Assembly: GCA_013115145.1 (NCBI GenBank)
Contig: JAAPAO010000353.1
Span: 1-37,099, forward strand
Origin: Perkinsus chesapeaki
Lineage: Eukaryota; Perkinsozoa; Perkinsida; Perkinsidae
DNA: 37,099 nt
Direction of reading: 5' to 3'
Made by a program: the position numbers and the translations under genes. Numbering within the stretch: the first letter of the stretch is position 1; every line of letters begins with the position of its first letter. The notes under the pieces are model-generated. The model was not told the origin of the DNA, ran no database searches, and was given only the letters and a program-made list of their open reading frames with translations. Positions 1 through 11,776 of this stretch are shown here, piece by piece.

Positions 1-187
1 TTATTGCCTTATCTTTATTATTGCCTTATCTTTATTATTCCCTTATCTTTATTATTCCCTTATCTTTATTATTCCCTTATCTTTATTATTGCCTTATCTT
101 TATTATTCCCTTATCTTTATTATTCCCTTATCTTTATTATTGCCTTATCTTTATTATTGCCTTATCTTTATTATTCCCTTATCTTTA
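1..187. repeat. 17-bp tandem minisatellite, 11 copies, open at left edge
   Basis: Eleven back-to-back copies of a 17-base unit, TTATTSCCTTATCTTTA. The only variable base is position 6, which reads G G C C C G C C G G C along the array. The array begins at base 1, so it probably continues outside the window, and it stops sharply at 187. All frames read through the repeat because 17 is not a multiple of three, which produces fake repetitive peptides; I do not call these coding. Confidence 0.95.
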
Positions 188-364
188 TCACGCCTACTTG
201 GTTGCATTGTGCAATCTGTATTGGATTCGTAAAACTACTCGGTTTCCCGTGACACATGCCTTACATAATATTCTCATTGCCGCCTGCCCTAGCCAGTTGC
301 CTCCTCGGCCATCAATTTATATGTTATATACCTGGCATGTTGGTGTTTAGGTTACTTCGGCTAG

Positions 365-509
365 AGTGACCCCAGAGAAGTGGGAGGAGTATCTAGTAGA
401 GCCTCAGTGTTGCCTTAACCAGCTGGCCAATGTACTAGACCATGCCGATGCTGGGATGCAAGCCAGGGCCGCTGAGACGTGGAAAGGGATGCTTAATAAT
501 ATGATGCGG
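365..509 (+). CDS. Possible isolated coding exon, unknown protein
   Basis: An open stretch bounded by a CTAG acceptor before 365 and a GTAGGT donor at 510. It encodes a peptide with TPEKWEEYLVEP near its start and AAETWKGMLNNMM at its end, which looks like an amphipathic helical protein segment. I do not recognise it. It could be a last exon of a gene lying mostly left of the window or a 5' exon of the large HECT gene that follows. No neighbouring exon in a matching phase was identified, so this is a weak call based only on open frame and plausible splice sites. Confidence 0.3.
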
Positions 510-1021
510 GTAGGTTACTTTTATTTACAGTGTGGCGCGTTTTGCCGTGTAAAACATGATTCATGTGGTATTAATAAACGGTATACTTTTTCACAATAAA
601 TCCGCTTCAGCTGGCAGGGATAGACCACAATTATTTCGATCTCGTCGAGTGCATAGAACCTCCAGTCGATCGAGGTGACCGAAGGCGGCCGCAAGAAGTG
701 TTCTGGTGTACCCGTATATTATACAGTGCTCGGCCTCCTATATATTATTGGCTTTCGATCATTGAGTCGTCGCTGTCGGCGCTGCCGCGGGTGATGCGCT
801 TTTGAGGGAGGGCTGGTGCCACCCACCTACTCGCAAAAATTTCTTGCGGGAACTTTCTTTTGTGGGAGTACATGTTGGTCACATCATTGGCGATAATTTA
901 CGGGAGCTTGAGAAATGCACGCAGATCCGAGTGTGGTTTTCAGGTGTATTCGAACGGTGCAAGTTCACCTGCGTCATCGCCCCCCTCATCATCAGCTAGA
1001 GCAGCGGCAACAAGCTCCACA
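510..1021. other. No gene supported
   Basis: Between the isolated exon and the first supported part of the HECT-ligase gene I see no convincing coding frame. It may be an intron or the promoter and 5' UTR of the HECT gene. A serine/alanine-rich reading frame (about 945-1021) runs into the putative first exon and may be coding if translation starts further upstream. Confidence 0.4.
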
Positions 1022-4000
1022 ATGGGAAGGATACTTGATAGGTTTCGAAGCAACTCTAGAGTAGGCAATGGGCCGGAAGAAAGTAGGAGCAACACTGGAG
1101 AGGAGTCTGGTAAAGGTGAGATTCACGCGCCACGAAATTGTTAAGGATGCTGCATGTTATGTTTAGTATCCTCGAGAGTGGTTGGTGTTGCCATGGAGAG
1201 GCTAGTTGGTGAGGATGGAGAGCGGCTTCGACAGATTGTTGAACGGGCTGAGCAGGAGTTGGACCACCCTAGCTCATCCAGTAATAGAGTAGTTATCAGT
1301 AGGAGGATATTTACCAACCTATTATAAGCCTTATGATGGGCTTTAGAAAGGGGGGCGACTTCAAGCTTTTAAGGGCTCTGTCAGCGGCGTTCTCGGTATT
1401 GCTCGGTTTTGGGAGGGCAGAAATCAGCTCGATATTGCACATCTCAAGTGCATATATCAGGACGCTGACAGGCAGTGTCCACTTTCCGTCTTTTGCACCC
1501 AATGTTCCTCTGTGTTTATCTGGAGTAGTGTGGTTAGGATTTGAGGAGAGAGCGGTATGAGCTAGGTACTTCCAGTGGAGTAGTAACGGATCTGTTGGCT
1601 TGTATGGCCTCTGTGGCTTCCTGTTCTGATAAGCTGGCGGGCATGATGATGGAGAAGGACACTACGGGAAGGTTGCTAGGGAAGCTTCTCGGCAATGGTA
1701 GGATGACGGCCAACGGAGTTGAATGTATTTTTCAAGTAGTAGGAGGGGGTGGTGTCGGTGAGGAACTGGGCCGGCAGGCTTTGAGGACAGCTACTTCGCT
1801 GCTGCCAGCGGTGAAGTTTATGCCACCTAAAAGCGGAGAGAAGAAGATTGATGCGAATAAGGTAGGGTTTGGTGGCGGGGATGCTGTGATGGGATGTGGC
1901 TTGGAAATTTCCGGAAATGACTATTATAAGAGTAACTCCGTTAAACATTCCCCTTTCTCCGGAAAGCATCGGCGTATCTTAGCTTGATGCGTGCATTTAT
2001 CTATTCTTCTCATGTGTTTTTCAGATTATGCGTCTCTCCGGAGAGCAAGCCTGCTCCGATAGTGGCAGTGGGACATCTGTCCGCAGTGTGCCTCGACAGC
2101 TACTAGTAAAGCTTATGACTGGTGCAGTGGCATCGACGGCAGGGGAGCCTCAGAACTCAGTAAGCTTGGCGGGATGATGACGATGATGGTGCCGGCGTTA
2201 TCGAGAGTGCAGTTCTATCTTTGCGTGGTTCTCTTGCCCTAAGGGCACTAAGAAATTAGTGAAATTTTATCGGAAAATTTCCGACCTTCCCCGACGAGCG
2301 CGTGCATAAGTCCCGAGCCGTAAGGTGAGGATCGTTGCTCAGATTGCTATCGGGTGTGTTACAGGACTGCTAAAACTCATCGGCGCTGGAATATTGATAA
2401 CCCGGCCTCCCTGTACGTAAAAGAACTTTTTACGCAAAGAAGATTTAGCGAAATTTGCTGAAAAATTATTTCTTTGCCAGCATGTGTGGGCGAGGATGTG
2501 TACATCTCAATAATACTGGTCTCCATTCACTCATGTGAGCTAACAGTATCCTGGGGCTTGGGAGCTTTACTGTATCGTTTGTTGTTGAACGTTCACTTGG
2601 TGATTTTTTAGATGCAGCTACTGCTGGCGGGCAGTATGTATGCCCGACACCGGGGGTGGAATCTGGCAGCATCTCAGCCGGAGCTAGTTGATGGGATAGT
2701 CTCCTCAGTAGCGGACATTTTAGCGCAACAGTGTAGTGCTCCGAGGTGGGTAGTTGGAAGGTGGCCATAGGTAATAATGTGGTGTAGGTATTCGCCTTCG
2801 TTGATTGTTGCCTGTATCCATACTGTATTGTGTATTACACCAAAGGGAAAGAATGTTGTACAGGCGGTGCAGGAGCTGGTGTATAGGCATGGGGTAGTAA
2901 GGGAGGGGGGGAAGGAGGGTGCTTGATTGGTCAGTGTGGTTGAATGGCAATGGTAGGGTTGCATTGGCTCCAACTAAAATATAGTATAATGTGTGATTAC
3001 TGTAATGCCGTATGGTTATATATTACCCAACACGACTAGTATAGTACCTGCCAGTTGTCCCTTCGCTCAGTAACCTACCTCCGGGTTCCCGCTTGAGTGG
3101 TCACGAAATGTTAGGGCAGGTTTGAGGGGCGCTATACTGGTGTGTGATTAAGTGGAGTGTTGCTAGGGAAAATAAGGTCGGGTGTTATTGGCTAAGGACT
3201 GCCTCTTAGTTGATCCGATCCCTGAAGGAGATACAAAGCTGGAGGGATGATAGTGATGATGCTAGTAGCCCTGTTGGAGCAGACGCAGCGTTTCGGTGTG
3301 GTGGCGAGCAACAGAAGCAAAGTAGTGATGGTGTGAGGTGTGGGGAAGGGAGGTATTTGATCGCAGTAGGCATGTCGAGATCATCGAGCTTGCTTGGAGG
3401 GCTGAGGAGGTCATCTAGGAGTAGTTTGTCTAGTATTGGTGATGAGGAGGCCGTGGCAGTCGAGACAGAGGTCCAGCCTGTGGGATGGTTGCCGTTGATG
3501 AATGTAATACGGGAGGGTATGGTTCACCTTGAGGAGATGTTCCTAATCTAGTGATTTTCATAGATTTCCTGCTCAATAGTGTGCCCTGTTTATTCCTTTC
3601 CTTCATCATCACACCTACACTATGCATAGGGCTCTCGGGGTGCCCTTAGCAACAGAGTTAGGTCTTTGCTAGTCTTCGATGGGCTTGGAACTCATCTTGT
3701 GTTAATGTGGCGTTGGTATCAGGCTGAAGCGAGCCAAGCTCTGCGGGTGCTGGATAGAGGGATGGAGTCAGCTGGAGGGTTGGCAGGCAAATTGGCGCTT
3801 TCAAGGTGGGTGAATTGATTGGAAGGAGTCTATCTGAGTAAAGGTGGGGGGCCAGGTCTGGCGAGATGAACTTGAACGGCTTCACGAAGCTGGCGGAGTC
3901 GTCGACGCCCCCGACGCCATATGAGCTGCTTCAATCGGGCATGCTGATAAATATGTGTGATTTCGTGGCGAGCGGTCAGGAGGCCGATGGCGTTCGAATG

Positions 4001-7000
4001 GTATGCGAGGGAGAGTGCGAGGTCGTCGGAGGAGTAGCGTGGTTCAGGTGCTGGCGGAGAACCCGGCGTTTTATGAGCATTTGGTGAAGTGTTTGGTATC
4101 AGCTATTGATAGGCATCAGTTGTTGACTTTGGCATTGGATCCAGGCAGGGAGACAGTTTTGTGTGCTGCGATAAGTGCGTGTGTTAGGGGCAAAGGGGGG
4201 CTTGCCGACGGCGTTGAACTTGACGTCTCAGCAGCGAGGGAGTCTCGGGACGTTGGGGATGCAGCTGCTAGCTAAGCCGATCAGGCTGAAGCTTGAAAGG
4301 AGGAGGAAGGATGATGTGAAAAATGAGAGGGTAAGTGGAGTTGGGAGTAGGATACTTCTGGGGGAGGCTTCAATGAGTATCGTATGGCCTAATACACCTA
4401 ACGTTTGCTTTTGGTCCTGGAAGGTGCTTCCTATCAGAATCTCCGTTGCTTAGGAGCATTTCTTCATCGTTTTTGAACACTTTGTGTGAGTGGAAGGTTC
4501 TCTGTCGTAGACCAGACTTAATCGAAACTATATCTGTTGGCGAAGGTTAGAGTGTAGTTCTGTCTCGAGTGAGAAGTTGGGCTTCGGATATCTACCAAAG
4601 CCCTCGTGTCGGCATGGAATATGCAATCAGCAGTAGGAAGTGCTCCGCCCTGTGTGATGAGCATCCTGTGGTTTGTGTAGTAGCATAGGCCTCCATGCAG
4701 GAGAGTTGATGCAGTGAGGATGATGGCTCAGTGTAGCTGTAAGCGTTCTTTCAACGTATACCAAAATTGATGAAAATTTTTCGTTTTATTTCAAGTAATG
4801 TTAACAGGCTAACGGTTATTAACCACGGTTATTGTCGGCCGTCTTGTCTTCCTTTAAACGTTTTTACTATGACAGTGATGTTATTGGTAACCAATTTAAG
4901 ATAGCCATAAAAGAGCACAGCTCGAATTTGCTTGGTGTCGCATCCTGATAGGGAAATATCTTCCATTGAACTGTGGCTTATATTAACGATGGGTGTTATT
5001 CAGGAGGAGGGCGGCACACCGCAGAATCGAACGTCATCCTCGTCATCCAGTGCTACTCCAAGTGCGGGTATGAGCAGGCGACTGCGGAGGATGCTGTCCA
5101 CACCGACACGGTGGAATTCTGAGAGCCCCTCAAAGAGAAGTAAGACAAGCCGCCGTAGTTGATTTGCCGTATCGTTTTCGAAGGTGCGGGAGAGTCTACT
5201 GTGGAGTCGCTGCTGCCGGCGAATCTACTAGTCACCGTTGAGCCGTTGGCGACAATGGGGGCAGTTGGAGAGTGAGAGCGACCTAGGGCGTCGGAGTGTG
5301 TGGTAGAGGTTCGTTAGGTATATTCTGCAGCGTGTGAAGTTCTTCCGAGGGTGCCTGGGTGGCGGGTCCAGGGCTTTTATGGAGGACCTGCTCATGGGGG
5401 AGGATGATGATGATGATGAGGAAGCGTAAGGGGAAGGCTAGTGGAAGTGATGATATAGAAATTGGACATTTCTGTGACTTGTATGATTGCGAATACTGGG
5501 GTCGATTCATACCGACTTCTTCTTTTAAGTACGAAATTGTACTGGGGATGACTTATTGAGGTCGCCTCGTAAAATGCCCATACCTTGGCGTCTTGAGGCA
5601 CTGTACGGTGAGAGATACCTCAAGTCAATTAGTTTGCAAACTGTAGATTCCACCTCCTATATTGTTAGAAGCTCATCCGGGCCGCTCAGCTATGCAGTTG
5701 CTTACTCGGGTCACGTTACAACGGACCCACAGCTGGTCCTTCGGAGGAGTTCGGACAAATATGCAAACTTGTTGTCTAGTCGAGATTTTTAGACTGTAGG
5801 GTGCCTTTCTATCAGACGTATCTGAGCTCGGCGCGTGCATCTAGGAGCTTTACGGAAGTCCAAACAGAGTTGGCATGATGTTGCTCAGGTTCTTGATGGG
5901 TTTACATGGTGATGAAGATGACGACATTGACGATGATGAGGATGGGTTCGACGATGATGATATCATATTGGACGACGGCCAAGAGGACGATGATGATGAT
6001 GACGACAGGCATTTGGCTATGTTTGCAGCAGGCCGTCGGAAGCGGGTAAGGGAGGGGTTTTGGTCTGATAAGTTTGGGGGTAGTCATCTCAATGGTGTGG
6101 AATTTTCAGCGGTTTGCATATTCTGCTGTGCTCTGCAGCGATGAAGTTGATTGTGCTATTAAACAGTGCAGCAGCAGCAGCACTCCTCAATAGTGTTGTT
6201 TCAACACATCTAATGAACTGTTCATGAACGCTTCCGGCGTTTTGGATGTCCTACTTGGTGCTTTGTGATCGCCAGTTTATCACATAGTAGAGTGGTTGTT
6301 GTCCGGGTTCAGACTCAAGATGACGAAGCCGATACCCTTGGGAGCTCTACCAGTCGTGCTGCCGATGAAGAGGCCATCAAACGTAGTGGAGTTGGTTTAC
6401 AGACGGCTGTTGGCAGCATCGGGCTCTCTCAGGTATGATGGCCGAGGCCTGTGGTGGAGGGCGAAGGGGGCGTAGTGCACGGAGGAGGGCAGCAGCGTTG
6501 GAGGATGAGGAGGATGGACACAAGGAGAGTGAGCAGTCACCTAGGAGGAAGAATGGGGACAAAAGTGAGAGGGCAGCGTGGGGTTTGATTTATCCTTCTA
6601 GTGCTTTTCAATCGCGGCTCAGTGTATTCAAGGTCTACCCAGTATGATGGTGTTACATACTGAAGCTTAAGTTCTGGCTTTTCTTCAAGAAAAAGATATC
6701 ACCTTCTTCGTGACAGTTGCAATGCTGCACCTGTTGCATATCGAAATGGAACGCATGGCGTGCGAGAATGACCTCGTGCCTAGAATAACCTTGAAACGGT
6801 TGATCGATATCGCATTGGACCCCCTCCTCTAGTGAAAATATATGCAACTTGAAGTTTGGGCTTACTCAGCCGCTCTAAGGCGGTAGATGAATAGGATTCG
6901 GTGATTTGCATAGCAAATAGGAACACCCTGTACACTAGTGGCTCACTTGTCGCGCTCACCATGAGCTCATCTTTTAACATCGGTGTCGGTGGGCAAATCG

Positions 7001-10000
7001 TCGAGGGGGCTCTGGACATTCGATATAAGTTCTTGCGATAGAGGTGGTAGATGGGAAAATGTGTATCGTATTGATATTTTACATCTCTTACAAGTTGCGC
7101 TCTTGCGGATGCTCATTTGAAGAGATATCCTCAATTTTGAGGATATCTTAAAAGCAGAAAAGAAATCTTAAAGAAATCCGATGCCGCAGTCTGCCGTCGT
7201 AATCGTCAGCATCGTATTACTCAGATGGCGTCGAGAAGGTTAAGAGTGATAGCGGCACCCCGGCTAAGCCGTCCCAGGAGCCCACAGGGGTTGTTATCTC
7301 TCTGGATGGCTCCTCCATTCCTAGCAGTCTCACAGTGGTAAGACTCTCATCCCTCTCGGTTTATCGATCACTGTGACTCGGCGCAGGTGCAAGCGGTGTG
7401 GCTGGCGGCGATGCGTAAGAAGTCCGAGGGTGAGACTGGAAAGAGCTCTGTGCTGACGGATGGTGAAGTCGGCTCGCGAGCGGTCTCAGCTAGAACTTCG
7501 ATGATGAGGAGCGCCAAGCCTCCACCGAGCAAGTCTTCTCGGTTCGTTATCGCCGTTGACAGCACAAGTAGGAATGATACTTGAATTTGAGGTTACCTTG
7601 TCGCCGTGGTCAGATGAGCGCAGCAAGACCGAGGATGGCAGCGGCGGTGCTGAGCCGGGAGCTGCGGCCAGAGTCGGCATTAGCGGTGTCATCTCTAGCA
7701 TTTGGGGTAAGGCGTGTTTGGATTTATTGCTCTTTGGTCTCACCTTATCCATTTTCCTATTACCAAGTGCCGCCCACTTAGTACTTTTATCCACCCGAAT
7801 TTCGGCCCGTCGGTTGAGCCTTTCAAAATTTCCGCCGGGTCCCTATGATATGTCCTGTCTTTACTACTAGAAAAATTGACGGAAAATTTGGAAATTCTGC
7901 GAAGAATTCCGTGGAGTGGCGCGTGTACGTGTGTTCGTATCAGTAGTGTTGCAAGCTGATGGAAACAACGGCGGCGACTCTATCCCCGATAGTGGTATCA
8001 TTGTGGGTTCTCAGGCACAACGCACGAACTCGAATTCAAGTTGACATACCCGACCGACGAGAAGGTCGAGCCTACCTCTACTTCTGCGGTGGCTAGGGTG
8101 GCCGAGCCTCATGAGCCTAAGGTGGCAGTCTGTGGTCGGCCAGTGGCGTTCAAGGAGCGGGTTAAGAGCGCAGCCGAAGGGGTTGAGAAGCACTTTGCCC
8201 AGATTGAAGGGCAGAACTGGGACGGATTGGACCGATTGGTGCAGGTGGGATTTGGGGGCACTACTCGATTTCAAAATCACTCAGTTGCTGGTGTCTTTGT
8301 CAAAACTGCGACCGAAAGACTCCCCAGTTCCGTGGACGAGCTTTGCCTGCCCGACGCTCTCCAAGCGACAACTGTCAGCATCTAGCTCCCCCTTGGGCCT
8401 CATCACCAGCTTGCCGGACGATCTCAAGGTGACCTTTTATTGTGGATGTTCAGGAGGCCTGATGTGCTTTTAGGTGGCGGAGGATAGGCCAGCAGCAGCC
8501 TGCTCGAAACTTGTATCGGTGGCACCGGTGCTGTTCGATACTGAAGCCAGACGTGAGTCGAGGCAGAGCTCTACTGCTGCCTTAGTTGACAATGGTGTGC
8601 GTGATTAGGGCGTGTGATGGCATCCTCGTGCTTTGGGCTTCACCGTGCACTTCATAGCATAAATGATGCAAATGTAGCTAGCGAGGGTCCGAGCTCTCCA
8701 ACATCCCACCAGCAGCAGCTTACGGCTCTTCCCAGGCAGAAGGTCGGTGTCACCTCCCACAACAATAACATACGCGTCTCAGGTCCGGATTCGCCGAGAC
8801 AAACTGTTGGAGTCGGCCATGCTAGTGATGAATGTCTTTGGAGCCGGCACGGAGAAGACCTCGGCAGCGCTGGAGATCGAGTTTATGGTAATTACCTTGC
8901 TAGACTTCTAGGACATCATGCACGCTTTGACCTATGATGCCTTTTCAGGGAGAAGTCGGCACGGGCTCAGGTCCAACGAACGAGTTTTATGCCTGCGTAG
9001 CCGAGGAGCTGAAACAGATTCCTGGGTTCTCTCGGGAGGCAGAGTCGAGGCTTTTCCCAGTCCCCAAAGCCGAAAAGGACGGCTGCAACTCCGAGGCTTA
9101 CGGTAGGCTCTGGAGACTCTGGGGCGGTTTACGTACTGGCATGGCAGGTGAAGTGCTGGCAGCGGCCGAAGAGCAACGGAAGAACCCTCCCAAGACCACT
9201 ACGGAAACTAGCGACCATTCGCCGGTTCATAGGGGAAGGAGCAACAGTGCGCGTAAGGCTCTCGGCTGCTGCTGCTGCTTGATGGTTGTTGATGCTCATT
9301 AACTTTACGTGTGTAGCGAGTCTACACGTTAGTATTGGAACGTATACACTGGTAATTTTTTCAGTGTCGGATGTGTCTGAGGCGGCTGGTGATATCACTG
9401 CGAACGTGTCATTGCCGAGCCCTATGCCGTCTCCTAAGAGCAAGGAAGATGGCGCGAAGGAGGTAAGGTGCAGCGGGAAGTAGTGCCTTTAAGCCTCGCT
9501 CATTGCAGGCTTCGTCGGTCGAAAAGGGCGCAACGGTGGAGTCCAGTCCGAAGAGGAAGCAACTTAACGTGCTCGAAGCGTGGCGACTGGCCGGGCACGT
9601 GGTGGCCCGCTGCATCCTGGACAACAGGCTGGTGGATCTTGATGTAAGCTAGGGCGATGGTGAGGAAGAATAGAGGAAAGTCTGTGCAGATACACCCTGT
9701 TATGTGGGAACTTGTCAAGGAGATATTGGCAACTGAGGACGCCGCGAAGGTTCGGGAGCCTTGCGTAGGCTTTCTTGTGCTAGGCTGGCCCAAGTCGCCG
9801 ATGTCATCAGGTCTACTTCCTCTCATTATTGGACCCTACCCTCCATCGGACACTGCTTTCACTGAAGAGCATGTCCTCTAAGGATCTCCAAGTTCTGGAC
9901 ATCGATGCTACGAAGGTAGGCATTTACCATTACATTCACCCCACGGTATGGCTGCTCAGGTCCCTGGTTATGAGGAGATAACTGTGCCGGGCCTGAGAGG

Positions 10001-10809
10001 GGCGGTTAACGGCAAGAATGTGGCCAAGTTCGTGGATGAGGTCGCCACGGTGGTTACTTACACTGGTGTTTACTGGCAGGTGAGGGGAATCTTGTCGGTG
10101 GGCTTCAAGGAATCTTATCAGCTTCGAGCCTTCGCCGATGCCTTTGCGGAAATTCTGTCACCATCAGCGCTGTCATTGTGGCGATCTGAGGACGAGCTCA
10201 CGGAGCTGGTAGGGCCCTTTGGTCTCTCGAGGTTTCACAGTTTTCTCAGACATACGGTTCGTCTGCGTCTCGACTTGAGTACTGGACCAAGGACCATCTC
10301 TTGAGCGCCATACAGCCGAAGCACGGATACACGTCAAGCTCGCAAGCAGTGAAGTACCTGGTGGACGTTATGGCCAACGATTTGTCGTCTGACCAACGCC
10401 AGCAACTGGTGGGCTGTCGAAGTGGGGTGTTTTGCGTGGGATGACTATGATGTGTAGGTGCGGTTCTTGACTGGATCTCCGACTTTGCCGATTGGAGGCT
10501 TTGCAGCACTTAAGCCTCAACTGACGGTTGTTAGACAGGTGAGCTGCTGCTGCTTCTGACATCCGTTCCATGGAGGTATTTTGTGGTGTGCAGGTTCTGG
10601 ATGATGAGAATGCCAACCCGGATGATTTCCTCCCGAGTGTTATGACTTGTGCTAGTTTTATGAAGCTGCCAGATTACTCCTCCAAGGACGTAAGCTTCGT
10701 CGTTCGTCTTGGAGGTTCGAACCCTCACTGTGTTGTTGTTTGCTAGGCACTAAAGCGTCAACTACTGAAGGCTATTTCGGAAGGCCAGAAGGCGTTCCTT
10801 ATGTCGTAG
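1022..10809 (+). CDS. HECT-type E3 ubiquitin ligase, UFD4/TRIP12/UPL3 class (many exons)
   Basis: A large multi-exon gene whose 3' half splices cleanly into a HECT domain. HECT exons: 8783-8887 (left edge approximate), 8949-9252, 9317-9462, 9509-9643, 9690-9764, about 9883-9915, 9960-10079, 10122-10208, 10250-10408, 10458-10538, 10594-10689, 10747-10809; introns are 41-118 bp. Landmarks: [54 protein letters not shown], then [19 protein letters not shown], with the catalytic Cys at 10648-10650. Pre-[12 protein letters not shown] (about 8530) and [13 protein letters not shown] (about 3900) match features of the TRIP12/UFD4 family. The 5' part (about 1350-4100) gives helical ARM-like segments such as [15 protein letters not shown]; acidic linkers occur near 5890-6010. 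Such enzymes take ubiquitin from E2 as a thioester and pass it to substrates in ubiquitin-fusion or N-degron degradation. The ATG at 1022 opens a frame that splices (intron 1116-1166) to the next exon, but the true start and most exons between 1.3 and 8.7 kb are unresolved. Confidence 0.85.
7123..7148. repeat. Perfect 12-bp inverted repeat, 2-nt loop
   Basis: AGATATCCTCAA (7123-7134), TT, TTGAGGATATCT (7137-7148). It lies in the body of the HECT gene in a stretch with stops in all frames, so probably in an intron. Arms are perfect. Confidence 0.8.
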
Positions 10810-11776
10810 CAGTTGTAGCCTGATTGCAGGCCTTTTGCAGTTATCTCATTCGTACCTTTATTATCGTAATATTGCTGTTTGTCGATCTTCATCATGCTGT
10901 ACCAGTAGTAGGATCGCCTAGTAGGTTAGCCAATCATCATCGCATTCCTAAGTATCTCTTATTACTCTTGTTCTACTCCTAGCCTTCTGGGACCCCCTAC
11001 CGCCTGTGGTGGGACACAGTGCCCCTAGCGGCGGCGGTGGGTGGTGCCAAGGATCTGTTGGAGTTTAGAAATGTTGTTTGCTTGTACTGCACACTTTGCC
11101 CTTAGGAAGTAGCAAAATGCCAAGATTTATGCTCCAGGCTCCTCATGTTGAGTTTGAAGTGTAGACGACGATGGGGGACATGAACTAAGCAACACCGCAC
11201 AGTGAAAGAATAACAGCCTAACTACCGTCACTAGAGCCGGGATATGGATAAAGCACTTATTGAGGCATGTGCCACCTAAATCACCACAGTAGCGTACGAA
11301 GGCGAGCCACCGCCCACTTCGAGAATCGGCGTCAAACAGCTGTGCCGATGATTCGAGTAGCGCGCACAGACATTGGATGGGTTGAGGGGAACACAAGTCC
11401 TACACGAGACTTTCGTGACAAGAGGGAATCAAGTGGCGATAGGACCACGGCTTGCTGGTGAGGACAAGAAGGGGCGTGTGTACGGCGGAAAACGATAGTA
11501 GCTCACAGATAGCAAGATTCGACGTGATACTGCACAGAACTTTTCCGATTGGCAAAGTTCGGAAACATATCTTAGTCGGAGCAGGGGACAGCAGCAACGC
11601 TTGTGACACAAATGATATAAAGTTGCTCTAGCTTATGAAAAATACGAATTGGGGACAGATCGCTGCGTCTTCTGCATCACCTTGGACGTCTTACACCGTG
11701 AACTATTTATACTAAGCATGCTAGAACTTATGGACCGAAGTGCGGTATAAGATCAGTTGTGTTTGTTTTGTATACA
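10810..11776. other. Intergenic, HECT gene to DLD gene
   Basis: Nearly 1 kb without a convincing coding frame. The first 100-150 bases after the HECT stop are pyrimidine-rich and are the likely 3' UTR. The last part is the 5' region of the D-lactate dehydrogenase gene. I see no tRNA or repeat here. Confidence 0.5.

Noticed and set aside
4-350. Repetitive hydrophobic peptides (PYLYYSLIFII-type) read from the start of the window
   Set aside because: They are the translation of the 17-bp minisatellite in several frames, not a gene.
5902-6087. Minus-strand isoleucine/valine-rich membrane-like peptide
   Set aside because: It is the antisense reading of the poly-aspartate tract of the HECT gene.
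10711-10722. GGTTCGAACCC, resembling a tRNA T-loop (B box)
   Set aside because: It lies in a 57-bp intron of the HECT gene, with no A box, acceptor stem or cloverleaf around it.
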